Both the position numbers and the translations under genes were made by a program. Shown here piece by piece: positions 1 to 4,885 of a DNA stretch of 5,184 nt. Source of the stretch: Methylobacterium sp. (GTDB lineage Bacteria; Pseudomonadota; Alphaproteobacteria; Rhizobiales; Beijerinckiaceae); the NCBI GenBank assembly GCA_021154065.1, contig JAJKJG010000392.1:1-5184 (forward strand), given 5' to 3'. Each line of letters starts with the position of its first letter. Positions within the stretch are counted from its first letter, which is position 1. Under the pieces are notes generated by a model, which had not been told where the DNA came from, ran no database searches, and saw only the letters and a program-made list of their open reading frames with translations.

Positions 1-162
1 CTCGACATGGCCGTGCGGGAAAACGTGAGGCGCGTGGTGACGCGTCTGCGCACGGCGGCCGAGCCGATCATGCTGGAACCCCTGAAATCCGGCAAGCTCA
101 AGGTGGTGGGCGCCCGCTATGACCTCGACGATGGCAGCGTCGATTTCTTCATGGAAAGCTGA
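1..162 (+). CDS. Beta-carbonic anhydrase, C-terminal part (5' end outside window)
   Basis: This open frame enters from the left edge and ends at a TGA, giving the last 53 residues. Beta-carbonic anhydrases are zinc enzymes that interconvert CO2 and bicarbonate. The visible tail has the typical end of the family: a helix with ENVRRVVTRLR, a GKLKVVGARYDLDDGSVDFF strand pair, then a short tail MES. The 'L.VVGA.YDL..G.V.F' block is the best preserved C-terminal signature of the family. The zinc ligands (Cys-Asp/His-Cys) lie upstream and cannot be checked, so clade and activity are open. A palindromic hairpin about 70 bases downstream may end its transcript. I am fairly sure of the family from the tail alone, but not of the exact subtype. 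Confidence 0.85.
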   Translation, partial: LDMAVRENVRRVVTRLRTAAEPIMLEPLKSGKLKVVGARYDLDDGSVDFFMES

Positions 163-229
163 GGCTCCTTCCGCAATCGGTTATCGCCAGGGGCCTTCGC
201 CCGGTCGCATCGAGCGGTGGACAACCGGC

Positions 230-248
230 CCGGATCAGCTTGATCCGG
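230..248. terminator. Perfect 8-bp palindromic hairpin, possible terminator of the carbonic anhydrase gene
   Basis: CCGGATCA (230-237) and TGATCCGG (241-248) are exact reverse complements with a three-base GCT loop. The hairpin lies 68 bases after the carbonic anhydrase stop and is followed by a modestly T-rich stretch (CCGTTCTTGGTT), not a clean T run. It may be a weak intrinsic terminator or one copy of a dispersed intergenic palindrome. One copy in one window cannot separate these. Confidence 0.35.
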
Positions 249-340
249 ACCGTTCTTGGTTGCGCGCGCGCCGGTTCGGGGCGAGATGGAAGGCGGCAAC
301 GACAGCGGCCGCGCATGATCGGCTCAGGGAAGGACATGGC

Positions 341-682
341 ATGACGACGCGCTTGATCGGCGGGGCAGCCGCCGTTTTCATCACCCTCTTGATGACGCCA
401 GCCTTTGGACAGACCGCCCCGTCCGGCGCTTCAGCCGTGGCGCAAGCGGCGCAAGCCCAAGCGCCGTCAGACGACGCGCGCCCGGCGCGGCGCGCGCGCA
501 AGAAGGCCGACAAGAAATCCGGCAAGGAGCCGTCCGCCGGCCAGATGGCCGCCCGCGAGCGCCAAAAGAAGTGCGCCGCCGAATGGAAGACCGCCAAGGA
601 GGCCGGAAAGGTCGAAGCCGGGATGAAGTGGCCCAAGTTCTGGAGCCAGTGCAACACACGGCTTAAGGGTGAGAAAGCCTGA
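341..682 (+). CDS. Small secreted PsiF-like protein
   Basis: A 113-residue protein. I chose the ATG at 341 because AGGGAAGG lies 7 bases upstream (326-333) and because a signal peptide then begins exactly at the N-terminus (hydrophobic stretch about 6-22, likely cleavage after AFG or AFGQ). The same frame runs open to 119, but those 74 codons look like untranslated sequence. The mature part has an Ala/Gln-rich linker (about 28-45), a basic Arg/Lys stretch (47-62), then a compact C-terminal module (about 70-110) with ARERQKKCAAEWK and WPKFWSQCNTRLKG, including two cysteines (78 and 104) that could form a disulfide. This pattern, a Cys-containing helix followed by W..F...C...L, resembles the short PsiF-type repeat seen in many alphaproteobacterial periplasmic proteins. 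PsiF was first named as a phosphate-starvation-inducible protein in E. coli. Molecular function is unknown, and no Pho box was recognised here. Confidence 0.75.
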   Translation: MTTRLIGGAAAVFITLLMTPAFGQTAPSGASAVAQAAQAQAPSDDARPARRARKKADKKSGKEPSAGQMAARERQKKCAAEWKTAKEAGKVEAGMKWPKFWSQCNTRLKGEKA

Positions 683-719
683 ACGGAGCGCGCCGGTCTC
701 TCGGGCGAGGAGCCGTCGC

Positions 720-1361
720 TCACGCGGCGGCCCGCGACTCCTTCGGCAAAAGATCCTCCGGCCCCGCATAGCCCGGCAGCGCCTCGACCCGCCGCATCCA
801 TCCGGAAACGTTGGGGTATTGGCTGGAATCGTAGCCGGCCTGGGTCGCGTAGGCGGCGACCCCATAAAGGTCGATGTCGGCGATGGTCGGCCCCTCCCCT
901 GCGATCCAGGCGCGGCCGGCCAAGTGATCGTCGAGAAATTTCAAAGCAGCGCGCCCCTCGGACTCGTAATGGGCCAGCACCTCAGGCGGAAACTGCAGGA
1001 AGCCGGCCTTCGCCCCGCGCGGGCGATAAACTCCGCGGGCCAGCCGGTCCCATCCCCAAAGAATCCACTCCCGCGCTGCAATCCGCTCGTCGAGGCTGGC
1101 TCCGCCGAACCGCCCCGTGGCGTCGGCGAGATACTCGAGGATCGAAGCGGATTGGCACAAGTGGCGTCCGTTCGAGTTATCGACCAGAAGCGGCACTTGC
1201 CCGAAGCGCTGCTTCGCCAGGTACTCGGGCTTTTTGTGCTCGCCCTCGCGGAGTGCGACGTGGACGTAGTCGAACGGCTCGCCCGCGAGCGCGAGCATGA
1301 GGCCGACCTTGTAGGTCGGGCCGGAAGCAAAAACGCCGTGAAGCGTGTAGCGTGCGGGCAT
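720..1361 (-). CDS. Glutathione S-transferase family protein
   Basis: A 213-residue cytosolic protein of normal length for a soluble GST. Such enzymes conjugate glutathione to electrophiles or reduce small substrates. The N-terminal thioredoxin-like domain (about 1-82) starts with YTLHGVFASGPTYKVGLML, where Ser13 is a plausible catalytic residue. It contains GQVPLLV (cis-Pro57) and the glutathione-binding QS pair (Gln70-Ser71, in place of the commoner Glu-Ser), followed by ILEYLAD. The all-helical C-terminal domain (about 90-205) carries the N-capping box and hydrophobic staple TIADIDLYG (159-167), needed for folding in this superfamily. GAGGG about 10 bases before the ATG is a moderate ribosome binding site. 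The gene converges on the PsiF-like gene (37 bases between the two stops) and diverges from the DUF4345-type gene. The substrate cannot be predicted. Confidence 0.92.
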   Translation of the reverse strand: MPARYTLHGVFASGPTYKVGLMLALAGEPFDYVHVALREGEHKKPEYLAKQRFGQVPLLVDNSNGRHLCQSASILEYLADATGRFGGASLDERIAAREWILWGWDRLARGVYRPRGAKAGFLQFPPEVLAHYESEGRAALKFLDDHLAGRAWIAGEGPTIADIDLYGVAAYATQAGYDSSQYPNVSGWMRRVEALPGYAGPEDLLPKESRAAA

Positions 1362-1388
1362 GGCGGGTGACCCTCAGGAGCGCAGAAC

Positions 1389-1892
1389 GTGCCGGACCCT
1401 AGCGGATCGCCGGCGAGCCCGGAAGCCTTGACCGAACGATCGAGCGGTCGGCCCGCGATGAGCGGCATGGATCGCGAGCGCCGGCTATTGCAGCAGGCGG
1501 TCGGCATCGGCGCGGTCGTTCCGTTCGCCGCGGGCCTCTACGGCGTTCTGTTCGGCCCGGCGCTGACCGGCGCCGTCATGAGCGTCTCCGGCGAAAGCCA
1601 CTATCGCTATCTCTCGGGCCTGCTCCTCGCCGTCGGCCTCTGCTTCTGGAGCACCATTCCGCGCGTCGAGGAGCAGACCGGACGCTTTCGCCTTCTGACC
1701 CTGATCGTAGTCGTCGGCGGTTTGGCGCGGCTCCTGGGCCTGCTGCTGAGCGGCGTGCCGTCGCTGACCATGCTGGGCGGACTCGCGATGGAGTTGGTCG
1801 TTACCCCGCTCCTCTGCCTGTGGCAGACGCGGGTTGCGAACCGTTATGCCGAAAGGAGCGGCGTGGCGGACCTCAACCGGGACCAGCCGTAG
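1389..1892 (+). CDS. DUF4345-type four-helix membrane protein
   Basis: An integral inner-membrane protein of unknown function. Four hydrophobic segments are visible (about residues 36-58, 74-90, 101-121 and 125-146, counted from the GTG). The motif SHYRYLSGLLLAVGLCFWS before and in helix 2 and RFRLLTLIVVVGGLARLLGLL in helix 3 match the usual layout of DUF4345 proteins. The start is uncertain. GTG 1389 has an excellent AGGAG eight bases upstream (1376-1380) and gives 167 residues, but its first 23 residues (PDPSGSPASPEALTERSSGRPA) look unstructured. ATG 1458 (144 residues) or ATG 1467 (141 residues) fits the family's usual length better but has poor ribosome binding sites. With the GTG start only 27 bases separate this gene from the divergent GST gene; with 1458 the gap is 96 bases, enough for a promoter region. 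The tail after helix 4 is short and polar. Confidence 0.82.
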   Translation: MPDPSGSPASPEALTERSSGRPAMSGMDRERRLLQQAVGIGAVVPFAAGLYGVLFGPALTGAVMSVSGESHYRYLSGLLLAVGLCFWSTIPRVEEQTGRFRLLTLIVVVGGLARLLGLLLSGVPSLTMLGGLAMELVVTPLLCLWQTRVANRYAERSGVADLNRDQP

Positions 1893-2038
1893 GGAGATGG
1901 GGGGCGGGCATCGGCACGCTGCGCCCGCATCATAGGATTCCCCGCCTCTTGACGGATGCGTTCCGCAGGCAGAGATTCAAGACGTGCAGCAAGTCGTTCA
2001 AGACAAGCGGCACGCCAAGCCGATAGCTTAGCTAGCAT
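1844..2038 (-). CDS. Possible small protein, 64 residues (doubtful)
   Basis: I do not recognise this protein. The reason to list it is its start: on the minus strand AAGGAG lies six bases before the ATG at 2038, the best Shine-Dalgarno match in this part of the window. The N-terminal half (MLAKLSAWRAACLERLAARLES) would form an amphipathic basic helix, slightly recalling the start of DUF1127-type small proteins, but the diagnostic DUF1127 C-terminal motif is absent. The second half is rich in Arg, Pro and Ala. Against it: third codon positions use many T and A bases (GCT, CTT, CGT), unlike the neighbours, and the last 49 bases run antisense into the end of the DUF4345-type gene. No promoter was recognised upstream. 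It may be a chance ORF. Confidence 0.3.
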   Translation of the reverse strand: MLAKLSAWRAACLERLAARLESLPAERIRQEAGNPMMRAQRADARPPSPYGWSRLRSATPLLSA

Positions 2039-2153
2039 CGGATGCTCCTTGGAGCAGAGGGAGGGAGGATGACTCCACCGACGAGAGAAAGCCGCCACGA
2101 CCGCTGCGGCAGCGTTCGGGCCTCGGCATAGCGGCATCACACGAACGGCACGT

Positions 2154-2235
2154 CGGAAGCGGCTTCAGGGCTTAAACCGGTTTGAACGATCGACCGCGTT
2201 TTCAGCACAGAGTGCGCCCGCATCAGCCGCTTCCG
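2154..2235. repeat. Inverted repeat, 11-bp arms, 60 bases apart
   Basis: CGGAAGCGGCT (2154-2164) and AGCCGCTTCCG (2225-2235) are exact reverse complements. The 60 bases between them include the self-complementary AAACCGGTTT at 2174-2183. In RNA this could close a stem over an inner structured region. No gene start lies nearby on the plus strand. Function unknown; chance is possible in GC-rich DNA. Confidence 0.4.
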
Positions 2236-2392
2236 CCGTGGCATTGCTGCCCCCCAATAAGCTTCTCATCTTCTTAGCTGCGCCCTCGAGTCGGTTGAAC
2301 GGCTTTGAAGAACCGCTGCCTGTTCAATCCAGGCATCGCTCCGGCCCTCGCCCATTGCGATCGAGCGCAGAGCGGCCAACCCAGAATCAATG

Positions 2393-2414
2393 AAGCGCGC
2401 CCGAAGGCGCGCTT
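2393..2414 (-). terminator. Intrinsic terminator of the repeat-protein gene (UUCG tetraloop)
   Basis: AAGCGCGC (2393-2400) pairs perfectly with GCGCGCTT (2407-2414), and an extra C-G pair (2401/2406) closes a four-base loop. Read on the minus strand the cap is C(TTCG)G, the exceptionally stable cUUCGg tetraloop, on a nine-base stem, followed by TTCATTGATTCT. It starts 33 bases after the stop codon of the minus-strand gene at 2448. Stem, tetraloop, moderate T-richness and position all fit an intrinsic terminator. Confidence 0.75.
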
Positions 2415-2447
2415 GACGACGACCCGCTTGATCCGATCGGCTTCCGC

Positions 2448-3218
2448 TTATTGGCCGCTTGGCTGAGGCGCCCCGGACGAGCCTGCGTTGGACGAGCCCT
2501 GCGCGTCTGGCGATGACTTTCGTCCGCGCGAGACAGTTCCGGTCGTATCCGCGCCCGAGCGCTGCCGACGGGTGGAGGCGCTTGACGCGGTTGTCGAGTC
2601 CTGACGCTTGGTCGAAACGTTCACGTCGTTCGACTGCCGGACGCCCCGGCGCTGCTCGACGGACGCGCCTGCCGACTGGCGAACCGTGGTGCGATTGCGT
2701 GTGACCGACACGCTCGGCTCCTCCGTCTCGACCTGACGGACCGTGCGGCGGCGGGTCGTTGCGACGCTCGGGCCCGCGACGGTGCGCTTGCTGCGAACCA
2801 CGACCTTGCCGCCCTTCTTGCGCTTGCCGGCGGCCACTTTCTGGCCGTGCTTCTTGCTTTTCACGACCGTCTTGCGGCGAACCTTGGTCGGCTGGTCGTC
2901 CTCAACCTCGACGTTGCGCACGGTGCGGCGGCGTGTGACGGTCGTCACGCTCGGCTCGTCCCGCGTTTCCGTCACCGAGCGGCGGTTGACCGAGACGCTG
3001 CCTTCCTCGCGGGTTCGGGTGTTGCTGTCGACGCGGGCGCCGCTGCGCTGGCCTTTCGGCGAACTAGCCGCCTGATCGGCACTCCCTTTCCCCGAACGTG
3101 ATGTCGTTGCGGATGAGCCGGAGGACGTATCCGGCGCCGTGCTGGAGCCGGGGGACGATTGGGCGAACGCGGCCGTGCTGATCAGCGCGGCGGCGAGCCC
3201 GAGAGCCATCTTCTTCAT
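2448..3218 (-). CDS. Secreted basic low-complexity repeat protein of unknown function
   Basis: A 256-residue protein that I cannot assign to a named family. The ATG at 3218 is chosen because GAGGAAGG lies just upstream and the protein then opens with a clear signal peptide (MKKMALGLAAALISTAAFAQ, likely cleavage after AFA or AFAQ). The upstream extension of the frame to 3302 crosses the promoter and is not coding. The mature protein has no cysteine and almost no bulky hydrophobic residues. It has a Ser/Thr/Gly-rich N-terminal linker (21-60), a core rich in Arg, Val and Thr (about 73-205), and a Ser/Gly/Pro tail (206-256). The core repeats one unit, PSV-x-x-TRRRTVR-x-VE, clearly at 89-105 and 150-165, and in weaker form at 79-90, 168-182 and 186-197. 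A Lys/Arg block (112-146, with KKHGQK and GKRKKGGK) splits the array. It is probably disordered and envelope-associated, perhaps binding an anionic polymer; that role is inference. A perfect EcfG-type promoter precedes it and a strong terminator follows, so it is a single-gene unit next to the sigma gene. Confidence 0.8.
   Translation of the reverse strand: MKKMALGLAAALISTAAFAQSSPGSSTAPDTSSGSSATTSRSGKGSADQAASSPKGQRSGARVDSNTRTREEGSVSVNRRSVTETRDEPSVTTVTRRRTVRNVEVEDDQPTKVRRKTVVKSKKHGQKVAAGKRKKGGKVVVRSKRTVAGPSVATTRRRTVRQVETEEPSVSVTRNRTTVRQSAGASVEQRRGVRQSNDVNVSTKRQDSTTASSASTRRQRSGADTTGTVSRGRKSSPDAQGSSNAGSSGAPQPSGQ
2673..2957 (-). repeat. Region coding the PSV..TRRRTVR protein repeats
   Basis: Two clear copies of the protein repeat lie at 2898-2957 and 2718-2774, with a shorter third copy (EPSVSVTRNRTTVRQS) directly following at 2673-2720. 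At the DNA level the copies share blocks such as GTGCGGCGGCG and ACGCTCGG but have diverged between them. This suggests old internal duplication kept at the protein level, not a recent tandem expansion. Confidence 0.6.
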
Positions 3219-3254
3219 GCGACCTTCCTCTTCTGCTGAGAAGACCGCACGATG

Positions 3255-3280
3255 AACGTGTTCGCCAAGCTGCAAGTTCC
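3255..3280 (-). promoter_or_regulatory. EcfG-type general stress promoter of the repeat-protein gene
   Basis: On the minus strand GGAAC (3276-3280) is followed after 17 bases by CGTT (3255-3258), an exact match to the EcfG promoter consensus GGAAC-N16/17-CGTT. The -10 element ends 36 bases before the ATG at 3218. With initiation about 8 bases downstream, the leader would be about 30 bases, including a small CTTCT/AGAAG hairpin (3230-3243) directly before the ribosome binding site. The sigma factor expected to read this promoter is encoded by the next gene upstream. Confidence 0.8.
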
Positions 3281-3314
3281 CGCAGCCCGCGATCGGTGGC
3301 ATGTCTCAGACGAA

Positions 3315-3336
3315 AACTTGCAAGGACTTGCAAGTT
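3315..3336. promoter_or_regulatory. Perfect 10-bp inverted repeat, operator-like or terminator
   Basis: AACTTGCAAG (3315-3324) and CTTGCAAGTT (3327-3336) are exact reverse complements separated by GA. Each arm contains the self-complementary octamer CTTGCAAG, so it is also two octamers ten bases apart, about one helical turn. A nine-base copy of part of it (TGCAAGTTC) recurs at 3271-3279, overlapping the -35 element of the repeat-protein promoter. This arrangement suggests a binding site for a dimeric regulator. On the minus strand the dyad is followed by TTTTCG, so a weak terminator for the sigma gene, whose stop is 74 bases upstream, is the alternative. Confidence 0.5.
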
Positions 3337-3409
3337 CTGAACGCGTGTTCATCTCGAATTTAGAAGTTCTCTTGAGGCAGCAATCCGGCTGCGCTGCCTG
3401 GCTGCCCCA

Positions 3410-4048
3410 TCACGGGCTGACCAGAGCGGCTCGCACGAGGCCGTCGGGCCCGATGTCCTTGACGTCCTCATAGCCAAGAAGTTCGCTCAGCCGCGTGCGG
3501 GCGCGGTTCACGCGGCTTTTGATCGTGCCGACCCTGGTGCGGCAGATCCGGGCCGCCTCTTCGTAAGTGAAACCCTCGGCCCCGACGAGCAGGATGGCTT
3601 CGCGCTGCTCGACTGAAAGCTTGATCAGGGCGAGGCGGAGATCCTCGAAGTCAAGCTGCGGGTCCTGCGCGGGAGCCGTCGAAAGCCTGGCGGCGAAGTG
3701 GCCGTCCGCATCCTCGACCTCGTGTCGGCGCTTGCGGTAATTCGAGTGGAATTGATTGCGTAAGATGGTGAACATCCAGGCTTGGAGGTTCGTGCCGGGC
3801 GCGAACTTGTCGATATAGGTCAAGGCTCGCACGACGGTGTCATGCACGACATCGTCTGCTTTCTGGACATCGCCGGTGAGCGAAATCGCGAAGCCTCGCA
3901 GGTTCGGCAAAACGGCCAAGAGATCGTCCTGGATTTGAGACCGCTGGAGAGCTACGGCGCTGCTCGAAGGGGCATGGGTCTCATGCGCGGCGGTCTGAGC
4001 GGCGTAAGCCGCCGTCGTGGAGTTCGACGAAACGTCAGCCATGGTCAT
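3410..4048 (-). CDS. EcfG-like (ECF15) RNA polymerase sigma factor, general stress response
   Basis: A 212-residue ECF sigma factor that should direct RNA polymerase to general-stress promoters. Residues 1-36 are a Ser/Ala-rich extension. Region 2 (about 41-108) has DDLLAVLPNLRGFAISLTGD, the core-binding DDVVHDTVVRA (65-75) and the -10-reading TNLQAWMFTILRNQFHSNYRKR (86-107). After a short linker, region 4 (about 133-192) has LSVEQREAILLVGAEGFTYEEAARI and the helix-turn-helix TRVGTIKSRVNRARTRL. The wording 'LPNLR.FA.SL', 'PGTNL.AW.FTILRN.F' and 'LVGA.GF.YEEAA.IC...VGTIKSRV.RAR' is typical of EcfG. In known systems EcfG is held by the anti-sigma factor NepR and released when phosphorylated PhyR binds NepR; neither gene is visible here. 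ATG 4048 is preferred (AGGA ten bases upstream); ATG 4042 is possible. A consensus EcfG promoter upstream implies autoregulation. The exact paralogue cannot be named. Confidence 0.93.
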   Translation of the reverse strand: MTMADVSSNSTTAAYAAQTAAHETHAPSSSAVALQRSQIQDDLLAVLPNLRGFAISLTGDVQKADDVVHDTVVRALTYIDKFAPGTNLQAWMFTILRNQFHSNYRKRRHEVEDADGHFAARLSTAPAQDPQLDFEDLRLALIKLSVEQREAILLVGAEGFTYEEAARICRTRVGTIKSRVNRARTRLSELLGYEDVKDIGPDGLVRAALVSP

Positions 4049-4083
4049 GTCCGAACTATCCTGAAATCAAAAATTGGATGCAT
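4045..4083 (-). CDS. Possible 12-codon leader ORF overlapping the sigma start
   Basis: On the minus strand an ATG at 4083 opens a 12-codon frame (MHPIFDFRIVRT) whose TGA overlaps the sigma ATG in an ATGA junction, the usual layout for translational coupling. The ATG lies about 8 bases after the -10 element of the EcfG promoter, about where transcription should begin, so translation would have to be leaderless. No Shine-Dalgarno is possible there. It may be chance; listed because position and overlap are both suggestive. Confidence 0.25.
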   Translation of the reverse strand: MHPIFDFRIVRT

Positions 4084-4090
4084 GAAAAGA

Positions 4091-4115
4091 AACGCAAGCA
4101 TCAAGGCTTCGTTCC
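4091..4115 (-). promoter_or_regulatory. EcfG-type promoter of the sigma factor gene (autoregulation)
   Basis: On the minus strand GGAAC (4111-4115) is followed after 16 bases by CGTT (4091-4094), again an exact EcfG consensus. It lies 43 bases upstream of the sigma start at 4048. The surrounding 180 bases are notably AT-rich for this window. A sigma factor reading its own promoter gives positive feedback, known for several EcfG proteins. Confidence 0.8.
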
Positions 4116-4174
4116 AGAGCATGCAGACTTGCCTTTAACGGCTTAACATTCGTTGATATTAAGACGACTCAGCC

Positions 4175-4192
4175 AAAAAATAGGCAATCCTA
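4175..4192 (-). terminator. Weak terminator candidate after the 73-residue gene
   Basis: On the minus strand TAGG (4189-4192) and CCTA (4181-4184) can form a four-base stem with loop ATTG, followed at once by six T bases (4175-4180). It begins 40 bases after the stop at 4232. The T run is unusual in this GC-rich DNA, but the stem is very short, so termination may be partial. Confidence 0.3.
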
Positions 4193-4231
4193 ATATAACA
4201 TATGCTAAGGCCTCGGACTGACAAATCCGGG

Positions 4232-4453
4232 TCACTCGTCGTCGCGCAAATGATTGGCGGCGTGGTCCTGGAACTGCTCGGTTTGGATCGCCTTACCGTC
4301 CATGCCGCGCTCGGCGCTGTGGCTGGCCTTGTCGCGGTTGCTGAGAACCATGTTCTCTTCCAGCACGCCTTCCGGCAAATCGGTCATCGCGCCTGTTCCG
4401 GAGCCTTTGCCCTGCGTGGCCGGACCCATGTGGGTCTTGCTTGCGTTCGCCAT
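4232..4453 (-). CDS. Small hydrophilic conserved-type protein, 73 residues
   Basis: A short, highly polar protein with no signal peptide, membrane segment or cysteine, so probably cytosolic. It opens MANASKTHMGPATQGKGSGTGAM and continues with VLSNRDKASHSAERGMDGKAIQTEQ and QDHAANHL. From memory, small proteins with this 'GKGSG.GAM' and 'SNRDKA.HS..RG.D.K..QTEQ..DH' layout occur as hypothetical proteins in Hyphomicrobiales such as Methylobacterium relatives; no function is known to me. The ATG at 4453 has GGAGAG five bases or so upstream. It follows the glycine-zipper gene by 45 bases with no promoter recognised between them, so it is probably the second gene of that stress-controlled unit. Composition and expected regulation suggest a small stress-protective protein, which is inference only. 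Confidence 0.8.
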   Translation of the reverse strand: MANASKTHMGPATQGKGSGTGAMTDLPEGVLEENMVLSNRDKASHSAERGMDGKAIQTEQFQDHAANHLRDDE

Positions 4454-4498
4454 GATTCTCTCCGTTGGATCGTTCGTTGTCCTGGGCGGACGGGCGGC

Positions 4499-4858
4499 TC
4501 ACGAGCCGCCGTGAATAAACGTGCCGCCGCGGCCGAAGCCGCCGGTGCTTCCGGTTTCGTCCCGATCGTAGGTCCGCGTGCGGTCGCGGCCGACCGGCGG
4601 GCGGCGGTCGTCATACCGGTTCCGGTCAACCGACCGGCTCCGACCGAGGTCACGGCCGCGGGCCTCGTGCTCGCGGCGCTTGTAGATGCCGAGCGCGCAG
4701 CCCAGAGCCGCGCCCGTCCAGCGACGCCCGCCCGCGAAGTGCCCGACCACGGCGCCGCCGAGCCCGTACTTGAGGCAGCCGCCGGGCCGCGCTTCCGCCG
4801 AACCCGGAGCGGCTCCCAGCGTGAGCGCCGCGGCCGCGACGAATACGATCTTGCGCAT
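4499..4858 (-). CDS. Secreted glycine-zipper protein with charged Arg/Asp-rich tail
   Basis: A 119-residue protein. The ATG at 4858 is chosen because a signal peptide begins there (MRKIVFVAAAALTLGAAPGSAEA, cleavage likely after residue 23) and GGGAG lies about 10 bases upstream; the frame extends to 5131 but that part crosses the promoter. The mature N-terminus has two consecutive glycine zippers, G35-x3-G39-x3-G43 and G49-x3-G53-x3-G57, within LGGAVVGHFAGGRRWTGAALGCALG. Such segments pack as helix pairs in outer-membrane or membrane-inserting small proteins. Cysteines 28 and 54 flank the zippers and could pair in the periplasm. The remainder (60-103) is an Arg/Asp/Tyr-rich polar tail ending in a Gly-rich segment (104-119). 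Function unknown. A perfect EcfG-type promoter lies 28 bases upstream, so it probably belongs to the general stress response, leading a two-gene unit with the 73-residue protein. Confidence 0.82.
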   Translation of the reverse strand: MRKIVFVAAAALTLGAAPGSAEARPGGCLKYGLGGAVVGHFAGGRRWTGAALGCALGIYKRREHEARGRDLGRSRSVDRNRYDDRRPPVGRDRTRTYDRDETGSTGGFGRGGTFIHGGS

Positions 4859-4885
4859 CAGACAGAATCTCCCGTGGTCCCCGGA

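Larger units (their letters stand above)
1893..2447. other. Long intergenic region (about 550 bases) with no convincing plus-strand gene
   Basis: Apart from the doubtful minus-strand ORF (1844-2038) and the terminator at 2393-2414, I find no coding sequence here with a sensible start and ribosome binding site. It is less GC-rich than the genes around it. It holds a widely spaced 11-base inverted repeat (2154-2164 with 2225-2235), the 10-base palindrome AAACCGGTTT (2174-2183), and a weak GCGGGC/GCCCGC hairpin (1904-1909 with 1923-1928) just after the DUF4345-type stop that may serve as its terminator. A small RNA is possible but not shown. Confidence 0.6.

Noticed and set aside
235..801. Minus-strand ORF of 188 codons
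   Set aside because: It overlaps the PsiF-like gene on the opposite strand and runs into the transferase gene; there is no domain and no start signal.
669..1370. Long plus-strand ORF of 233 codons
   Set aside because: It is the antisense shadow of the glutathione S-transferase gene, common in GC-rich DNA.
2391..2417. Tiny plus-strand ORF MKRARRRA
   Set aside because: It is formed by the terminator hairpin itself and has no ribosome binding site.
3219..3302. N-terminal extension of the repeat protein (28 residues)
   Set aside because: The extension would bury the signal peptide and cross the EcfG-type promoter and the ribosome binding site.
3375..3399. Hairpin AGGCAGC/GCTGCCT after the sigma stop as a terminator
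   Set aside because: An 11-base loop, a seven-base stem and no T run on the minus strand make it too weak to call.
4270..4274. Plus-strand GGAAC word (another at 75-79)
   Set aside because: No CGTT at 16-17 bases downstream, and both lie inside genes.
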